This document shows, one piece after another, positions 30,100 to 39,184 of a stretch of DNA of 64,000 bases (positions are counted from its first letter, which is position 1; each line of letters opens with the position of its first letter). The translations under genes were made by a program, and so were the position numbers. Under the pieces are notes generated by a model. That model was not told the origin of the DNA, ran no database searches, and worked only from the letters and a program-made list of their open reading frames with translations. Source of the stretch: an uncultured Clostridia bacterium (GTDB lineage Bacteria; Bacillota; Clostridia; TANB77; CAG-465). The stretch spans positions 153,740 to 217,739 of the forward strand of contig CALXEQ010000002.1 in assembly GCA_944387375.1 (NCBI GenBank), in the 5' to 3' direction.

Positions 30100-31689
30100 C
30101 TATATTTTAAGCATTTTACATATTTTGTTACCATAAGGTAACTGTAATATTTCATCTTTGCTTAAAATCTTTAATAGTATAACACAAATACCATAAATTA
30201 ATACACCTATAGCAATAGATAATATTGTTCCAATAGTATTTCCTACATTCATAATAATTAACAATTTATATGTCAAAAATACAAATACTCCCATTATAGC
30301 ACTTGCAATGAAAGGCTTTATTATTACTTCCCTAAGTGGCATTTTTACTTTTAAAGTCCTATATAATACAATTGCAGATATAATACATGCTGTACTACTA
30401 TAAATAATACTTGTAAATGCTGGAACAACTTCACCATACATTGGTATAAATATAACATTTAAAATATATTTAATTATAGCACCAACTAATAAAGCTATTC
30501 CGGGAACAGCAAGTTTTCCAACTCCTTGTAAAGCACCAGTAATTGTCTGACTTACTACTGAGAAAAATAGTAGCCAACATTCAATTTTTAATAAGTATGC
30601 ACCTTCTGGAGCATTTGGAAATAACATGTTGAATATAGGTGTTGCAAGTACAAACATACCAATAGTGCAAGGAAGTGCTATAAGTGAAGATATTTTTAAA
30701 GAATATTTAATTTTACCTATAGCTTCATCTTTTCTATGTCTTGCTATAGCAGAAGATATAAATGGAACAAGTGCTACTGCAAAAGCAACATTTATTGATA
30801 ATGGTACTGCTAATAATATGTCTACTTTTCCAGAAAGTATACCATATTTTTCATTAGCTGTTATTAAATCATATCCATACTTTTGAAGCCCATTTACTAC
30901 TGTTACAACATCTATAAGCCCTGCAAGTGCTGATACAACACTTCCAAAAGAAATAGGAACTGCATATGATATTAATTTTTTAGCTATTTTACCTCTTGGT
31001 TCAGATGCAAAAATTTCAGAGCTTTTAATTTCTTTCCAAATGTCATCTCGATTTTTTCTATAATATCTTACCAGATAGAAAAATGCTGTAGATGTTGCAA
31101 CTGTAGTTGCAAGAGTTGAACCTGCAGCCATTATTTCTGGAGTTGTTCCAAGTAACATTACTACAAAAATTATAGAAAAGATACAATTTACAATTTGTTC
31201 TATTATTTGTGCTTTACTATACTCACTTACATTTTCCATTCCTATAAAATATCCTCTTAAAACAGCTGACATTGATACAAATATAATTGCAGGAGATAAT
31301 GACATAAGCGTATATTTTACACCCGGATTATTTAATATATTATTTGATATAAAACCTGCTCCAAAAAACAACATTAATGAAAATGCTGTTGCAATACTCA
31401 CAAACACCAAAAATGCTGTTTTAAATATTTTGTGAGCACCTCGCTTATCTCCTATAGTTCTTTTTTCTGAAACTAATTTTGAAATCGTATTAGGTATGCC
31501 CATAGTAGCAATAGCAAGTATGAATGTATATACTTGATAACCAGAACCATAATAACTATTTCCAACATCTGCAAATTGTGGAAAATTTGTTTGAATAATT
31601 CTATATATAAATCCTAATACTTTTATTAATATCTGAGAGCCCATTATAACAAATACTCCCTTCATAAAGGTTTGTTTTTTTACAGCCAA
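30100..31689 (-). CDS. SpoVB/MurJ-type polysaccharide or lipid flippase
   Basis: A 529-residue integral membrane protein of the MOP superfamily, related to SpoVB and MurJ lipid II flippases. The N-terminal FMKGVFVIMGSQILIKVLGFIYRI, then MGIPNTISKLVSEKRTIGD and LRGYFIGMENVSEYSKAQIIEQI are typical of the clostridial SpoVB-like group. About 12-14 membrane helices are visible. It starts at TTG (31689), with GGGAGGAG upstream; an out-of-frame ATG overlaps the site. In a spore former it may serve cortex peptidoglycan or general cell wall precursor export. It follows the kinase gene by 19 bases. Confidence 0.88.
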   Translation of the reverse strand: MAVKKQTFMKGVFVIMGSQILIKVLGFIYRIIQTNFPQFADVGNSYYGSGYQVYTFILAIATMGIPNTISKLVSEKRTIGDKRGAHKIFKTAFLVFVSIATAFSLMLFFGAGFISNNILNNPGVKYTLMSLSPAIIFVSMSAVLRGYFIGMENVSEYSKAQIIEQIVNCIFSIIFVVMLLGTTPEIMAAGSTLATTVATSTAFFYLVRYYRKNRDDIWKEIKSSEIFASEPRGKIAKKLISYAVPISFGSVVSALAGLIDVVTVVNGLQKYGYDLITANEKYGILSGKVDILLAVPLSINVAFAVALVPFISSAIARHRKDEAIGKIKYSLKISSLIALPCTIGMFVLATPIFNMLFPNAPEGAYLLKIECWLLFFSVVSQTITGALQGVGKLAVPGIALLVGAIIKYILNVIFIPMYGEVVPAFTSIIYSSTACIISAIVLYRTLKVKMPLREVIIKPFIASAIMGVFVFLTYKLLIIMNVGNTIGTILSIAIGVLIYGICVILLKILSKDEILQLPYGNKICKMLKI

Positions 31690-31708
31690 AACATTCTCCT
31701 CCCTTAAT

Positions 31709-33349
31709 TTATCTTAAATAACATCCTCCACCAATAAATTCTCTAAGTATTGATGTACTTGGTATTAAATCAGTTTCTATTCCTATAAAATTCCTTAAGA
31801 TATTTAATAATCTTCTAGCTTCTGAATAATATATACTGCTATTATTAATTTTTAATAGTAATTTTTCTACCGTTGGCTTTAAAGCTGCCCATTCATATAT
31901 TAAACTTGTATTTAATATATAATCTGCTCTATCTACAAATGGAAATATGTTTTTCTCATCACCTTGTCTTATTTTCTCCCATAAATCCATAGTCTTCTCT
32001 ACACTTACACCTCTTGTAGAATTATCCCTTACAAATCTTCTCATAAGCCTTAAATCATTAGACGATAACATAGTAAACGGATCAAATCTAATACTTACCA
32101 TAGGTGCTACATATAATTTAAATACTTTATCTTTTGGAATAAACTCTGAGGCTTTAGGATTTAGTGCATGTATTCCTTCTATTATTAATATATCATTTTC
32201 TTTTAATTTTATTGGAGCATTAATGAATTCTTTTTTCTGTAACTTAAAATTAAATGTAGGAAGTATTACCTTTTTACCTCTAAGTAAATCTAACATTTGT
32301 TTTTTAAATAAATCAATCTCAATATTTTCAAAGCATTCATAGTCCTCTTTTCCATCTTCTCCAATAGGTATATTTCCTTCATCTTTAAAATAATTGTCCA
32401 TACTAATAACTATAGCATTTTTCTTTTTTACCATTAATGTATCTGCAAGTCTTTGTGCAGAAGTTGTTTTTCCTGAAGAAGAAGGTCCTGCAAGCATTAC
32501 GATTTTTACCTTTTTAGTTCTTACTATTCTTTTAGATATTTCAAAAAACTCATTTGTATGATATAGTTCTGCTCTTCTTATAACTGTATCAATCTTATCA
32601 TCTACTATTTTTCTATTTAAATCATTAACACTTTCAACAGATGTAACTTTACATACTTCAGAAAATTTATTAGAAAGTTCAAACATTCTATTAGTTTCAA
32701 TATAATATTTTACTTTTTCAATATCATCTTTTTCTGGAAGCATTAAAATTACACCATTTTTATATTTTCTAAGATCAAATCCTTTTATACATCCTGTATA
32801 CATTACAACTGACCCATATAAATATGTATAAAAATCATCAGCATAATATACTGTATAATTTTCATTTAAATTTAATTCGACAATATTTTGAACTTGATCT
32901 CTATTTTCTAAATAATTTGCAATTCTTCTACTACTTCCTTTTTCTTTCATTATACGTATATTTTCTGAAATTATTTTTTTCATTTCTGATTTTATTTCTT
33001 TTACCAAATTAGTAGTTACCTCACCTTCTTTTACAAAAGCAAAATAATCCCTTCCTGTCTTATTTAAAAATTTAAAATGTAAATTTATATTTAATCTATG
33101 TAATGCCATTAAAAATATAAATTTAAGACTTCTACTATAAATTCTTTCTCCTTCTCTTGTACTAAAAGTTATAAAATCACATTTACTATCTTCTATTAAA
33201 TGATATAATATAGATCTTTCTTTATTATTTATTTTTACAGCCAATATTTCTTCATCTGTTTTTATATTTGCTAATCTTATTGCATCTATAACTCTAGTTT
33301 CGGGCTCTACCATGATCTCAGTTCCATTTTCAAAAGTTACTTTAACCAT
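31709..33349 (-). CDS. TGS-domain plus uridine-kinase-like nucleoside kinase
   Basis: About 546 residues. An N-terminal TGS-like domain (MVKVTFENGTEIMVEPETRVIDAI) and a threonyl-tRNA-synthetase-like second domain (LKFIFLMALHRLNI...) precede a uridine kinase / phosphoribulokinase domain. The Walker A is GPSSSGKTTSAQRLA, then SMDNYFKD and a IIEGIHALNP strand. Proteins of this layout occur throughout Firmicutes and Thermotoga; the true substrate is unsettled. The start is the ATG at 33349; the frame upstream to 33406 overlaps a possible promoter and has no strong site. Confidence 0.85.
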   Translation of the reverse strand: MVKVTFENGTEIMVEPETRVIDAIRLANIKTDEEILAVKINNKERSILYHLIEDSKCDFITFSTREGERIYSRSLKFIFLMALHRLNINLHFKFLNKTGRDYFAFVKEGEVTTNLVKEIKSEMKKIISENIRIMKEKGSSRRIANYLENRDQVQNIVELNLNENYTVYYADDFYTYLYGSVVMYTGCIKGFDLRKYKNGVILMLPEKDDIEKVKYYIETNRMFELSNKFSEVCKVTSVESVNDLNRKIVDDKIDTVIRRAELYHTNEFFEISKRIVRTKKVKIVMLAGPSSSGKTTSAQRLADTLMVKKKNAIVISMDNYFKDEGNIPIGEDGKEDYECFENIEIDLFKKQMLDLLRGKKVILPTFNFKLQKKEFINAPIKLKENDILIIEGIHALNPKASEFIPKDKVFKLYVAPMVSIRFDPFTMLSSNDLRLMRRFVRDNSTRGVSVEKTMDLWEKIRQGDEKNIFPFVDRADYILNTSLIYEWAALKPTVEKLLLKINNSSIYYSEARRLLNILRNFIGIETDLIPSTSILREFIGGGCYLR

Positions 33350-33629
33350 TTTCTTTCTCACAATACTCACACTCCATTCAAAAAAGGTTAACGTATATTC
33401 TACCACACAAATCCTTTAATTTCAATATTTAGAGCATTTTGATTAATTGTTAAGTAAAACTTTAAAACAAAAGTAACAAATTTTTTTAAGCACTTGTTTC
33501 TTTTATTTGCATATTTTTTCTTATTTTTTGCCTTTTTTCGTTGTAATTTTTGACAAAAAATCGATTTTTCTATAATATAAAAAATACAATAATATTATAT
33601 CCTTATTTTTCTACTTTTTCTATACTATA

Positions 33630-33658
33630 TTGATTTTTTTGTCAAATTATACTATAAT
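33630..33658 (+). promoter_or_regulatory. Promoter directly upstream of a leaderless start
   Basis: TTGATT (33630-33635), 17 bases, TATAAT (33653-33658). The ATG of the next gene begins 7 bases after the -10, where transcription should start, so the mRNA probably has no leader. The 258-bp gap 33407-33664 otherwise holds only AT-rich sequence with several T runs. Confidence 0.7.
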
Positions 33659-33664
33659 TTTGCT

Positions 33665-34564
33665 ATGAAAGAATTTAAAATACATGAATTAAGCAAAGAA
33701 GAAAAAGTTATATATTACATAAAAAGTAAATTCCCTAATATGTCTTCTTCTTCACTATACAAAGCATTTAGAAATAAAGATATAAAAATAAATGGAAAAA
33801 GAATTTCAGATACAAATACCTTAGTCAAAAATAATGATACTATATGTATTTACTTAAATGATGAAATTCTATTTAATCTTCCTAAACAACTATATATTCC
33901 TTACGAAGATGAAAATATATTAATTGCATTTAAGCCTCAGGGAATTATATCAAACTATGAAAAAGAAACAAATACGTTTGAACCTAGTTTTGAAGAATAT
34001 GTAAAAAAATTTAAAGGAAGCAATATTTTTATATGTCATAGGTTAGATACAAATACATCAGGACTCATAATATTTGCTAAAAATGAAACTACATATATGT
34101 CTATTTTAAATGGCTTTAAAGCTGGATATATTAATAAAGAATATATAGCTTATGTTTATGACTCAAATTTTTCAAAAGATTATTATCACTATGAAAATTA
34201 CATTTTAAAAGATGAAAGAACTGGATTTTCAAAAATATATAATCAATTTGTTAATGATTCACAAAAAATAATTACTGATATTTATGTGCAAAAGAAATAT
34301 AAAAAAGAGAATTATGCTATATTAAAAGTATTAATTCATACAGGAAAAACTCATCAAATTAGAGCACTTCTTTCAAGTATAAATCATCCAATAATTGGAG
34401 ACTCAAAATATGGAAGAAATGATATAAATAAACACTTTAAAAAATACAGACAACTATTATTTGCCACAAAATATTCATTTAATTTTAATAAAAATGATTT
34501 TTTGCATTATTTAAATAATATTTGTATAACTTTAGATGAATCATATTATAAAGATAAATTATAG
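33665..34564 (+). CDS. RluA-family pseudouridine synthase
   Basis: A 299-residue enzyme that converts uridine to pseudouridine in RNA. An N-terminal S4 RNA-binding domain (SSLYKAFRNKDIKINGKRISD) is followed by the catalytic domain with HRLDTNTSGLIIFAK (catalytic Asp in HRLD) and the closing motif HTGKTHQIRALLSSINHPIIGDSKYG. The RNA target (23S rRNA or tRNA) cannot be told from sequence. There is no Shine-Dalgarno before the ATG, and the -10 box is only 6 bases away, so translation is probably leaderless. The CmpB-like gene follows by 11 bases. Confidence 0.92.
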   Translation: MKEFKIHELSKEEKVIYYIKSKFPNMSSSSLYKAFRNKDIKINGKRISDTNTLVKNNDTICIYLNDEILFNLPKQLYIPYEDENILIAFKPQGIISNYEKETNTFEPSFEEYVKKFKGSNIFICHRLDTNTSGLIIFAKNETTYMSILNGFKAGYINKEYIAYVYDSNFSKDYYHYENYILKDERTGFSKIYNQFVNDSQKIITDIYVQKKYKKENYAILKVLIHTGKTHQIRALLSSINHPIIGDSKYGRNDINKHFKKYRQLLFATKYSFNFNKNDFLHYLNNICITLDESYYKDKL

Positions 34565-34575
34565 AAAGGAACGTT

Positions 34576-35187
34576 ATGAATAAGACATCAAACAATTTCC
34601 AATTAGTAAAAATAACAAGAAGATATAAAGTATCTTTTGCCGAAATGGTTTTAGTATTTGCTTTTGCAGCTATTGTTGGATATTTTATAGAAACGGGATA
34701 TGTATTTTTAGTAGTTGGAAAAATAGTAAAAAGAGGAATGCTTCTTGGACCATATTGTCCAATTTATGGATTTGGAGCATTAATATTATATTATTGTTTT
34801 TATGATGCTAAACCAACAATAAAAAATATACCATCTATATTTATTATAGCTTCACTTTTATTAGGATCCTTTGAACTTTTATGCGGACTTGGCTTTAAAT
34901 ATATACTTGGTATTGAAATGTGGAACTATTCTGGTAAATTTTTAAATATATTAAATTATACTACAGTACCAATATTAATAGGATGGGGAATACTTGGAAC
35001 TATATATGTATTTTTTCTTCATCCATTAATACAAAAATTTGTAAGTCTATTTCCTAAAAAGATTATGAATAAACTAGCAATAATAATAATTTGTATATTC
35101 TTATGTGACTGGCTAATATCTACTAAAAGAATAAATCTAGATCCGCAAATATTAACAGATCTAGTAAATCCTCAAAATGTAACGTAA
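34576..35187 (+). CDS. CmpB-family membrane protein (putative ABC permease)
   Basis: A 203-residue membrane protein of the Pfam ABC_trans_CmpB family, with about five helices. Family marks are AAIVGYFIETGYVFLVVGKIVKRGMLLGPYCPIYGFGAL and WNYSG. The annotated transport role is weak; no ATPase partner is nearby. A paralogue lies at 63084-63884. GAAAGGAACG precedes the start; it is in an operon with the pseudouridine synthase. Confidence 0.85.
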   Translation: MNKTSNNFQLVKITRRYKVSFAEMVLVFAFAAIVGYFIETGYVFLVVGKIVKRGMLLGPYCPIYGFGALILYYCFYDAKPTIKNIPSIFIIASLLLGSFELLCGLGFKYILGIEMWNYSGKFLNILNYTTVPILIGWGILGTIYVFFLHPLIQKFVSLFPKKIMNKLAIIIICIFLCDWLISTKRINLDPQILTDLVNPQNVT

Positions 35188-35191
35188 AATC

Positions 35192-35220
35192 AAAAAATGA
35201 GCTTTAAAAGCTCATTTTTT
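35192..35220. terminator. Bidirectional terminator
   Basis: AAAAAATGAGC (35192-35202) pairs with GCTCATTTTTT (35210-35220). It ends the plus-strand pair of genes and overlaps the stop codon of the convergent gene at 35212. Confidence 0.85.
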
Positions 35221-36048
35221 AATTTTCTTTTTTAATTTTTCTTCTAATTGCTTAAAATTATTTACATCATTATTTTTAACAATTTTCTCTTCAAGCCTAT
35301 TACTACATAACATATAATCTAGTACAAATTGTCCATAATCTACATAACTTCTAGATAAATAATATCTTACCATTTTTAATGCTTTATCCTCAACTGTACT
35401 TAATTCTAAAGTAAAAGGTCTATTTTCTTTTCCCTCATATAATATTTGTGCTATTATATATGCAAAAATATCATTTAATATTTTATATTCATCTACATTA
35501 ACATTAGATACTTTTCCATCATATATAATAACTGTTCTTCTATTAATTCCATATGAATATATTATTTTATTAGTATTTTTTGTAATTCTTTTAATGCCAG
35601 ATATTTTTCTTGCAAATAACTTTACAGCATTAAAATATATCTGCATAATATATTCATCTCTTGGAAGCTTTTGCATATTTAGACTTGGAAATACCTCTAA
35701 TACATTATTTTGTATCAAAATAGGATCATTAAATACAAGTTTAGTTTTACCATTAAGTCTAACTTTCCTTTTTCCTATTGTTCTTAAAAAAGTATCTTTT
35801 GTATTTTCAATACTTTCTTGGTTTTTATCTACAAAATATATATTTACATTTCTAATGTTATTATCAAAAGTTTCAATTGTTTTATTTCTAAAATAAAATC
35901 CATTTTCTAAATATTCTAATATTTGTTCAAATTTTACTGTTATTTCCTTCTGAGTATATTCTAAAGCCATAGGCAAAGCCTCTCTTTTGTGAAAAATATT
36001 ATTCCACATCCTTTTTAAAAAATTTTCTTTTTCATAACTAATAATCAT
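35212..36048 (-). CDS. Unknown cytoplasmic protein
   Basis: A 278-residue protein that I do not recognise. It is basic and alpha/beta: ALEYTQKEITVKFEQILEYL, a middle with strands (NVNIYFVDKNQESI), then a helical domain ILNDIFAYIIAQILYEGK and LKMVRYYLSRSYVDYGQFVLDYMLC, ending in a lysine-rich tail. No membrane segments or catalytic motifs are evident. AGGAGGTG lies 10 bases before the ATG. It stands alone between convergent and divergent genes. Confidence 0.65.
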   Translation of the reverse strand: MIISYEKENFLKRMWNNIFHKREALPMALEYTQKEITVKFEQILEYLENGFYFRNKTIETFDNNIRNVNIYFVDKNQESIENTKDTFLRTIGKRKVRLNGKTKLVFNDPILIQNNVLEVFPSLNMQKLPRDEYIMQIYFNAVKLFARKISGIKRITKNTNKIIYSYGINRRTVIIYDGKVSNVNVDEYKILNDIFAYIIAQILYEGKENRPFTLELSTVEDKALKMVRYYLSRSYVDYGQFVLDYMLCSNRLEEKIVKNNDVNNFKQLEEKLKKKIKK

Positions 36049-36219
36049 AGTTATTGCACCTCCTATAAAATTTTATATTCATTTGTATTTTAAAAAACTG
36101 TATATATTATATCATACAATTATAATTATGTAAAGTAATTGCTTTTATATATCATTTACTTTTATTCTTTATAGAATATTTATAAGTATTAGTTAATATA
36201 ATTTAGTGAGGTGATTTTT

Positions 36220-37206
36220 ATGATTAATGTTGCAATAGTAGGTGCAACTGGAGTTGTTGGAAAAATGTTTTTAAAAGTACTAGAAGAAAAAAAATTAAAT
36301 ATAGATAACTATGTACTATTTGCCTCAAAAAGATCTAAAGATAAAAAAATAAAGTTCATGAATAAAGAGTATATTGTTGAAGAATTAACTGAAAATAGCT
36401 TTGATAATAACAGATTTAATTATGCCCTATTTTCTGCTGGAGCTACTACTGCTCAAAAATATGCAAAAATAGCTGCAAAAAATGGATGTATAGTAATAGA
36501 TAATAGTTCTTGCTTCAGAATGGATAAAAGTGTTCCATTAATAGTTCCACAAGTAAATATGGAAGATGCATATGATAATTTTAATATAATCTCAAATCCA
36601 AACTGCTCTACTATTCAAGCTGTTATACCATTAAAAGTTTTAGATGATAAATATAAAATAAAAAGAGTGATATATTCCACTTATCAAGCAGTATCAGGAG
36701 CTGGTAAAAAAGGTATAGATGACCTTAAAAATAATACAACTACTAAATTTGATTATCCAATAGTAAATAATTGCCTACCACAAATTGATGTGTTTTTGGA
36801 GAATAATTATACAAAAGAAGAAATGAAAATGATAGAAGAAACAAGAAAAATATTAAGAAAGCCAAAACTTCCTATAACTGCAACTTGTGCAAGAGTTCCT
36901 ACTTTAAACTGCCACTGTGAAAGCATAAATGTTGAACTTGAATATGATTTTAAAATTGAAGACATTAAAACACTTCTAAATAATTCAGAAGGTATAATTG
37001 TTCTAGATGATCCAAAAAGAAATATCTATCCTATTAATACTTTTGTATCTGGAAATGATGAAGTATATATAGGAAGAATACGTAGAGACTTTAGCGTAGA
37101 AAACGGTATTAACTTGTGGTGCGTTGCAGACAATCTAAGAAGAGGTGCTGCAACTAATGCAGTAGAAATTTTAGAAAATCTAATCAAAAAAAACAGTGCA
37201 TATTAA
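36220..37206 (+). CDS. asd: Aspartate-semialdehyde dehydrogenase
   Basis: A 328-residue enzyme that reduces aspartyl phosphate to aspartate semialdehyde in lysine, threonine, methionine and diaminopimelate synthesis. NADP-binding VAIVGATGVVGKMFL, catalytic Cys C129 in SNPNCSTIQA, then STYQAVSGAGKKG and the C-terminal GDNLRRGAA-type region (VADNLRRGAATNAVEIL) are all present. The start is the ATG at 36220 with GAGGTG upstream; the GTG at 36211 overlaps that site. The stop codon lies inside the terminator hairpin. Confidence 0.96.
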   Translation: MINVAIVGATGVVGKMFLKVLEEKKLNIDNYVLFASKRSKDKKIKFMNKEYIVEELTENSFDNNRFNYALFSAGATTAQKYAKIAAKNGCIVIDNSSCFRMDKSVPLIVPQVNMEDAYDNFNIISNPNCSTIQAVIPLKVLDDKYKIKRVIYSTYQAVSGAGKKGIDDLKNNTTTKFDYPIVNNCLPQIDVFLENNYTKEEMKMIEETRKILRKPKLPITATCARVPTLNCHCESINVELEYDFKIEDIKTLLNNSEGIIVLDDPKRNIYPINTFVSGNDEVYIGRIRRDFSVENGINLWCVADNLRRGAATNAVEILENLIKKNSAY

Positions 37207-37222
37207 AATGCACTATTTTTTG
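37195..37222 (+). terminator. asd terminator
   Basis: AGTGCAT (37195-37201) pairs with ATGCACT (37208-37214), followed by ATTTTTTG. The loop contains the asd stop codon. Confidence 0.8.
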
Positions 37223-37236
37223 AGGCTTGTGGCGGA

Positions 37237-39138
37237 TTATCTACCTCCGCCACCACCGCCTCCGCCTCCTCCGCCGCCTCCGCCGGAGAAGCCTCCACCT
37301 CCACCTGAACCAGATGAAGTGGCACTTGAGATTGATGAACTTACTGCATTTGAAAAACTGCTATTAAAATTAGTATGTGTTGCCAGATACATTGTTGAAT
37401 ATGTTGTTGCAAAATATGCATCATCATTTATTTCTGGATATACTATTTTTAATTGTTCAATTACTTTATCTGCCATTCCAAAAGCTGTTGCATATACAAG
37501 ATATTTTTCCCATATTACTATAGATGGTAACTCCTTTTTATCCATTTGAGAAAAATCTCCCATAAATTTCTTTAATCCTTCCCATTTATCTATTTCATCT
37601 ACACCTTTTTGTGTAAAAATATTAAAGTTTTTATTTATTTTTCCATATATAATTAAAATTATTATTTGAAGTATAAAGTATCCCCCAAGTATATATCTAC
37701 CTAATAAAGACGACATAATTTCCAAACCCAGCATTATTACAGGATAATATACCATACTTAAAAAAGTAAACAATGTCATATTATTTATATTTTTTGCCAT
37801 TTTATATTCTTGTTCTTTAATATAATTATTATTTTTAAAGAATTCCATTACTATTTTAAAAATCTTTTCTCCTAAAGAAAATATTTTACTTGTATGTCTT
37901 TCGATATAATTTTGTAATTTTTTAATATTAATTTGTTTTTCAGCAGTTGAATCTATTGCCTCTTTAATAAATTCATATATTGCTTTTTCATCTTCTTGTA
38001 ACACATCAATATTAGTATTATCTGTTAATCTTATAATTATTTCTTCCTTATTTTTTTCATTTTTTAATACTTCAAAACTTAAATATTTTTTTATATTTAA
38101 ATCCATTAGTGTCGCTGGAAATACATTACCTAAATCTATATATTTTTTAAGCAAATTTCTATCTAGCAAAGAATATGCTTGGGCTGGTGTTGCATCTTCT
38201 CTTGGTAAATCTCTATAATAATCTACATCTAAAGTAGGTACAAGTTTATTTTCTTTTGCATGACGAATAGCTTTTATCATATACCTTATTTCAATAGCAA
38301 ATATTATACATGCACCTATTAAAGAACCTATTATTACCTTTTTTTCATAACTTTGCTTTTCTTCTCTACGTTCATTAGCAGAATTTGCCCATGCTGTTTC
38401 TTCTCTAACTATACTCTCTATTTTAGGTATGTCATCTGTTCGTTTAGAAGATACTATTACATCTTTTGGAAAAGTAGACCTTATTTCTACCATATTATTT
38501 TGTGGAATATTTTCAAGTTTAAATTCAATATTTCCATCATCTGTTGCATTAATAATCCCATTTAAAGTCTCAGTATGTCCCCATACTCTTATATCATTTT
38601 TACTGATATTACCTGGTAATGTTATATTTCCCTCAATATTTTCAATAGGAATTTCAAAATCATCACCTATCAATTGCCAGTATAATTCGGCACAATCTCC
38701 ATGAAGTGCAATAGCATCTTCTACTTTATACTCTATTTTATATTGTCTAGTATCTGATGAATTCTCAAGTCCAACACCCCATGCTATTTCAAATTCATTA
38801 TTATTAATATCTAAACCATAATAGCTATTATTATTAACATGATACATATATTCATCAATTTTATTTAGTTTAGTATTATTTTCCATATTAGTAATAATAA
38901 CATCTGTTATGCTAGTATATTTATCTATATCTTTTTTAAAAGTTTTAAATAAAGTATTTGTATCTCTTATTTTTATATCCCATATTTCAGTAACGTTCAT
39001 ACTTGCATCTTCATTTACTGTTATTTCAAATTTTAAATCATTCATTTTTAAGTTTGCTGCTAGTATTTTATCACTAAAAAAAGAAATAACAACTAATAAA
39101 AAGAAAAATAAGACACCACCTTTTAGTTTCTTTTTCAT
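37237..39138 (-). CDS. DUF2207 membrane protein with polyglycine C-terminus
   Basis: A 633-residue protein of the DUF2207 family. Signal peptide (LKGGVLFFFLLVVISFFSDKILA), an outside beta domain with FEITVNEDASMNVTEIWDIK, a membrane helix near residue 270 (KVIIGSLIGACIIFAIEI), a cytoplasmic part and a further pair of helices (FTFLSMVYYPVIMLGLEI, GGYFILQIIILIIYG). The end is SGSGGGGGFSGGGGGG and more glycines, common in this family. Function is unknown. The GGC/GGA-rich tail is a GC-rich island in the AT-rich window. AGAGGAGG lies before the ATG. Confidence 0.88.
   Translation of the reverse strand: MKKKLKGGVLFFFLLVVISFFSDKILAANLKMNDLKFEITVNEDASMNVTEIWDIKIRDTNTLFKTFKKDIDKYTSITDVIITNMENNTKLNKIDEYMYHVNNNSYYGLDINNNEFEIAWGVGLENSSDTRQYKIEYKVEDAIALHGDCAELYWQLIGDDFEIPIENIEGNITLPGNISKNDIRVWGHTETLNGIINATDDGNIEFKLENIPQNNMVEIRSTFPKDVIVSSKRTDDIPKIESIVREETAWANSANERREEKQSYEKKVIIGSLIGACIIFAIEIRYMIKAIRHAKENKLVPTLDVDYYRDLPREDATPAQAYSLLDRNLLKKYIDLGNVFPATLMDLNIKKYLSFEVLKNEKNKEEIIIRLTDNTNIDVLQEDEKAIYEFIKEAIDSTAEKQINIKKLQNYIERHTSKIFSLGEKIFKIVMEFFKNNNYIKEQEYKMAKNINNMTLFTFLSMVYYPVIMLGLEIMSSLLGRYILGGYFILQIIILIIYGKINKNFNIFTQKGVDEIDKWEGLKKFMGDFSQMDKKELPSIVIWEKYLVYATAFGMADKVIEQLKIVYPEINDDAYFATTYSTMYLATHTNFNSSFSNAVSSSISSATSSGSGGGGGFSGGGGGGGGGGGGGGR
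37240..37310. repeat. Glycine-codon repeat (GC-rich tract)
   Basis: The last codons of the DUF2207 gene are a run of glycine codons, seen on the plus strand as repeats of cctccgccgcc type. It is the most GC-rich tract in the window and could vary in length by slippage without leaving the frame when changes are multiples of three. Confidence 0.8.
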
Positions 39139-39184
39139 ATATAAACCTCCTCTATTAAAAATAGTATTATAATAAATATTTTTT

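Noticed and set aside
33467..33490. Short match between 33467-33490 and 63930-63950 (aacaaaagtaacaaatttt)
   Set aside because: About 19 AT-rich bases; one copy is part of a terminator. Likely chance or common terminator sequence, not a mobile repeat.
37196..37549. Plus-strand ORF with a long polyproline run
   Set aside because: It is the reverse reading of the glycine codons of the DUF2207 gene; it has no ribosome binding site and overlaps a well-supported gene.
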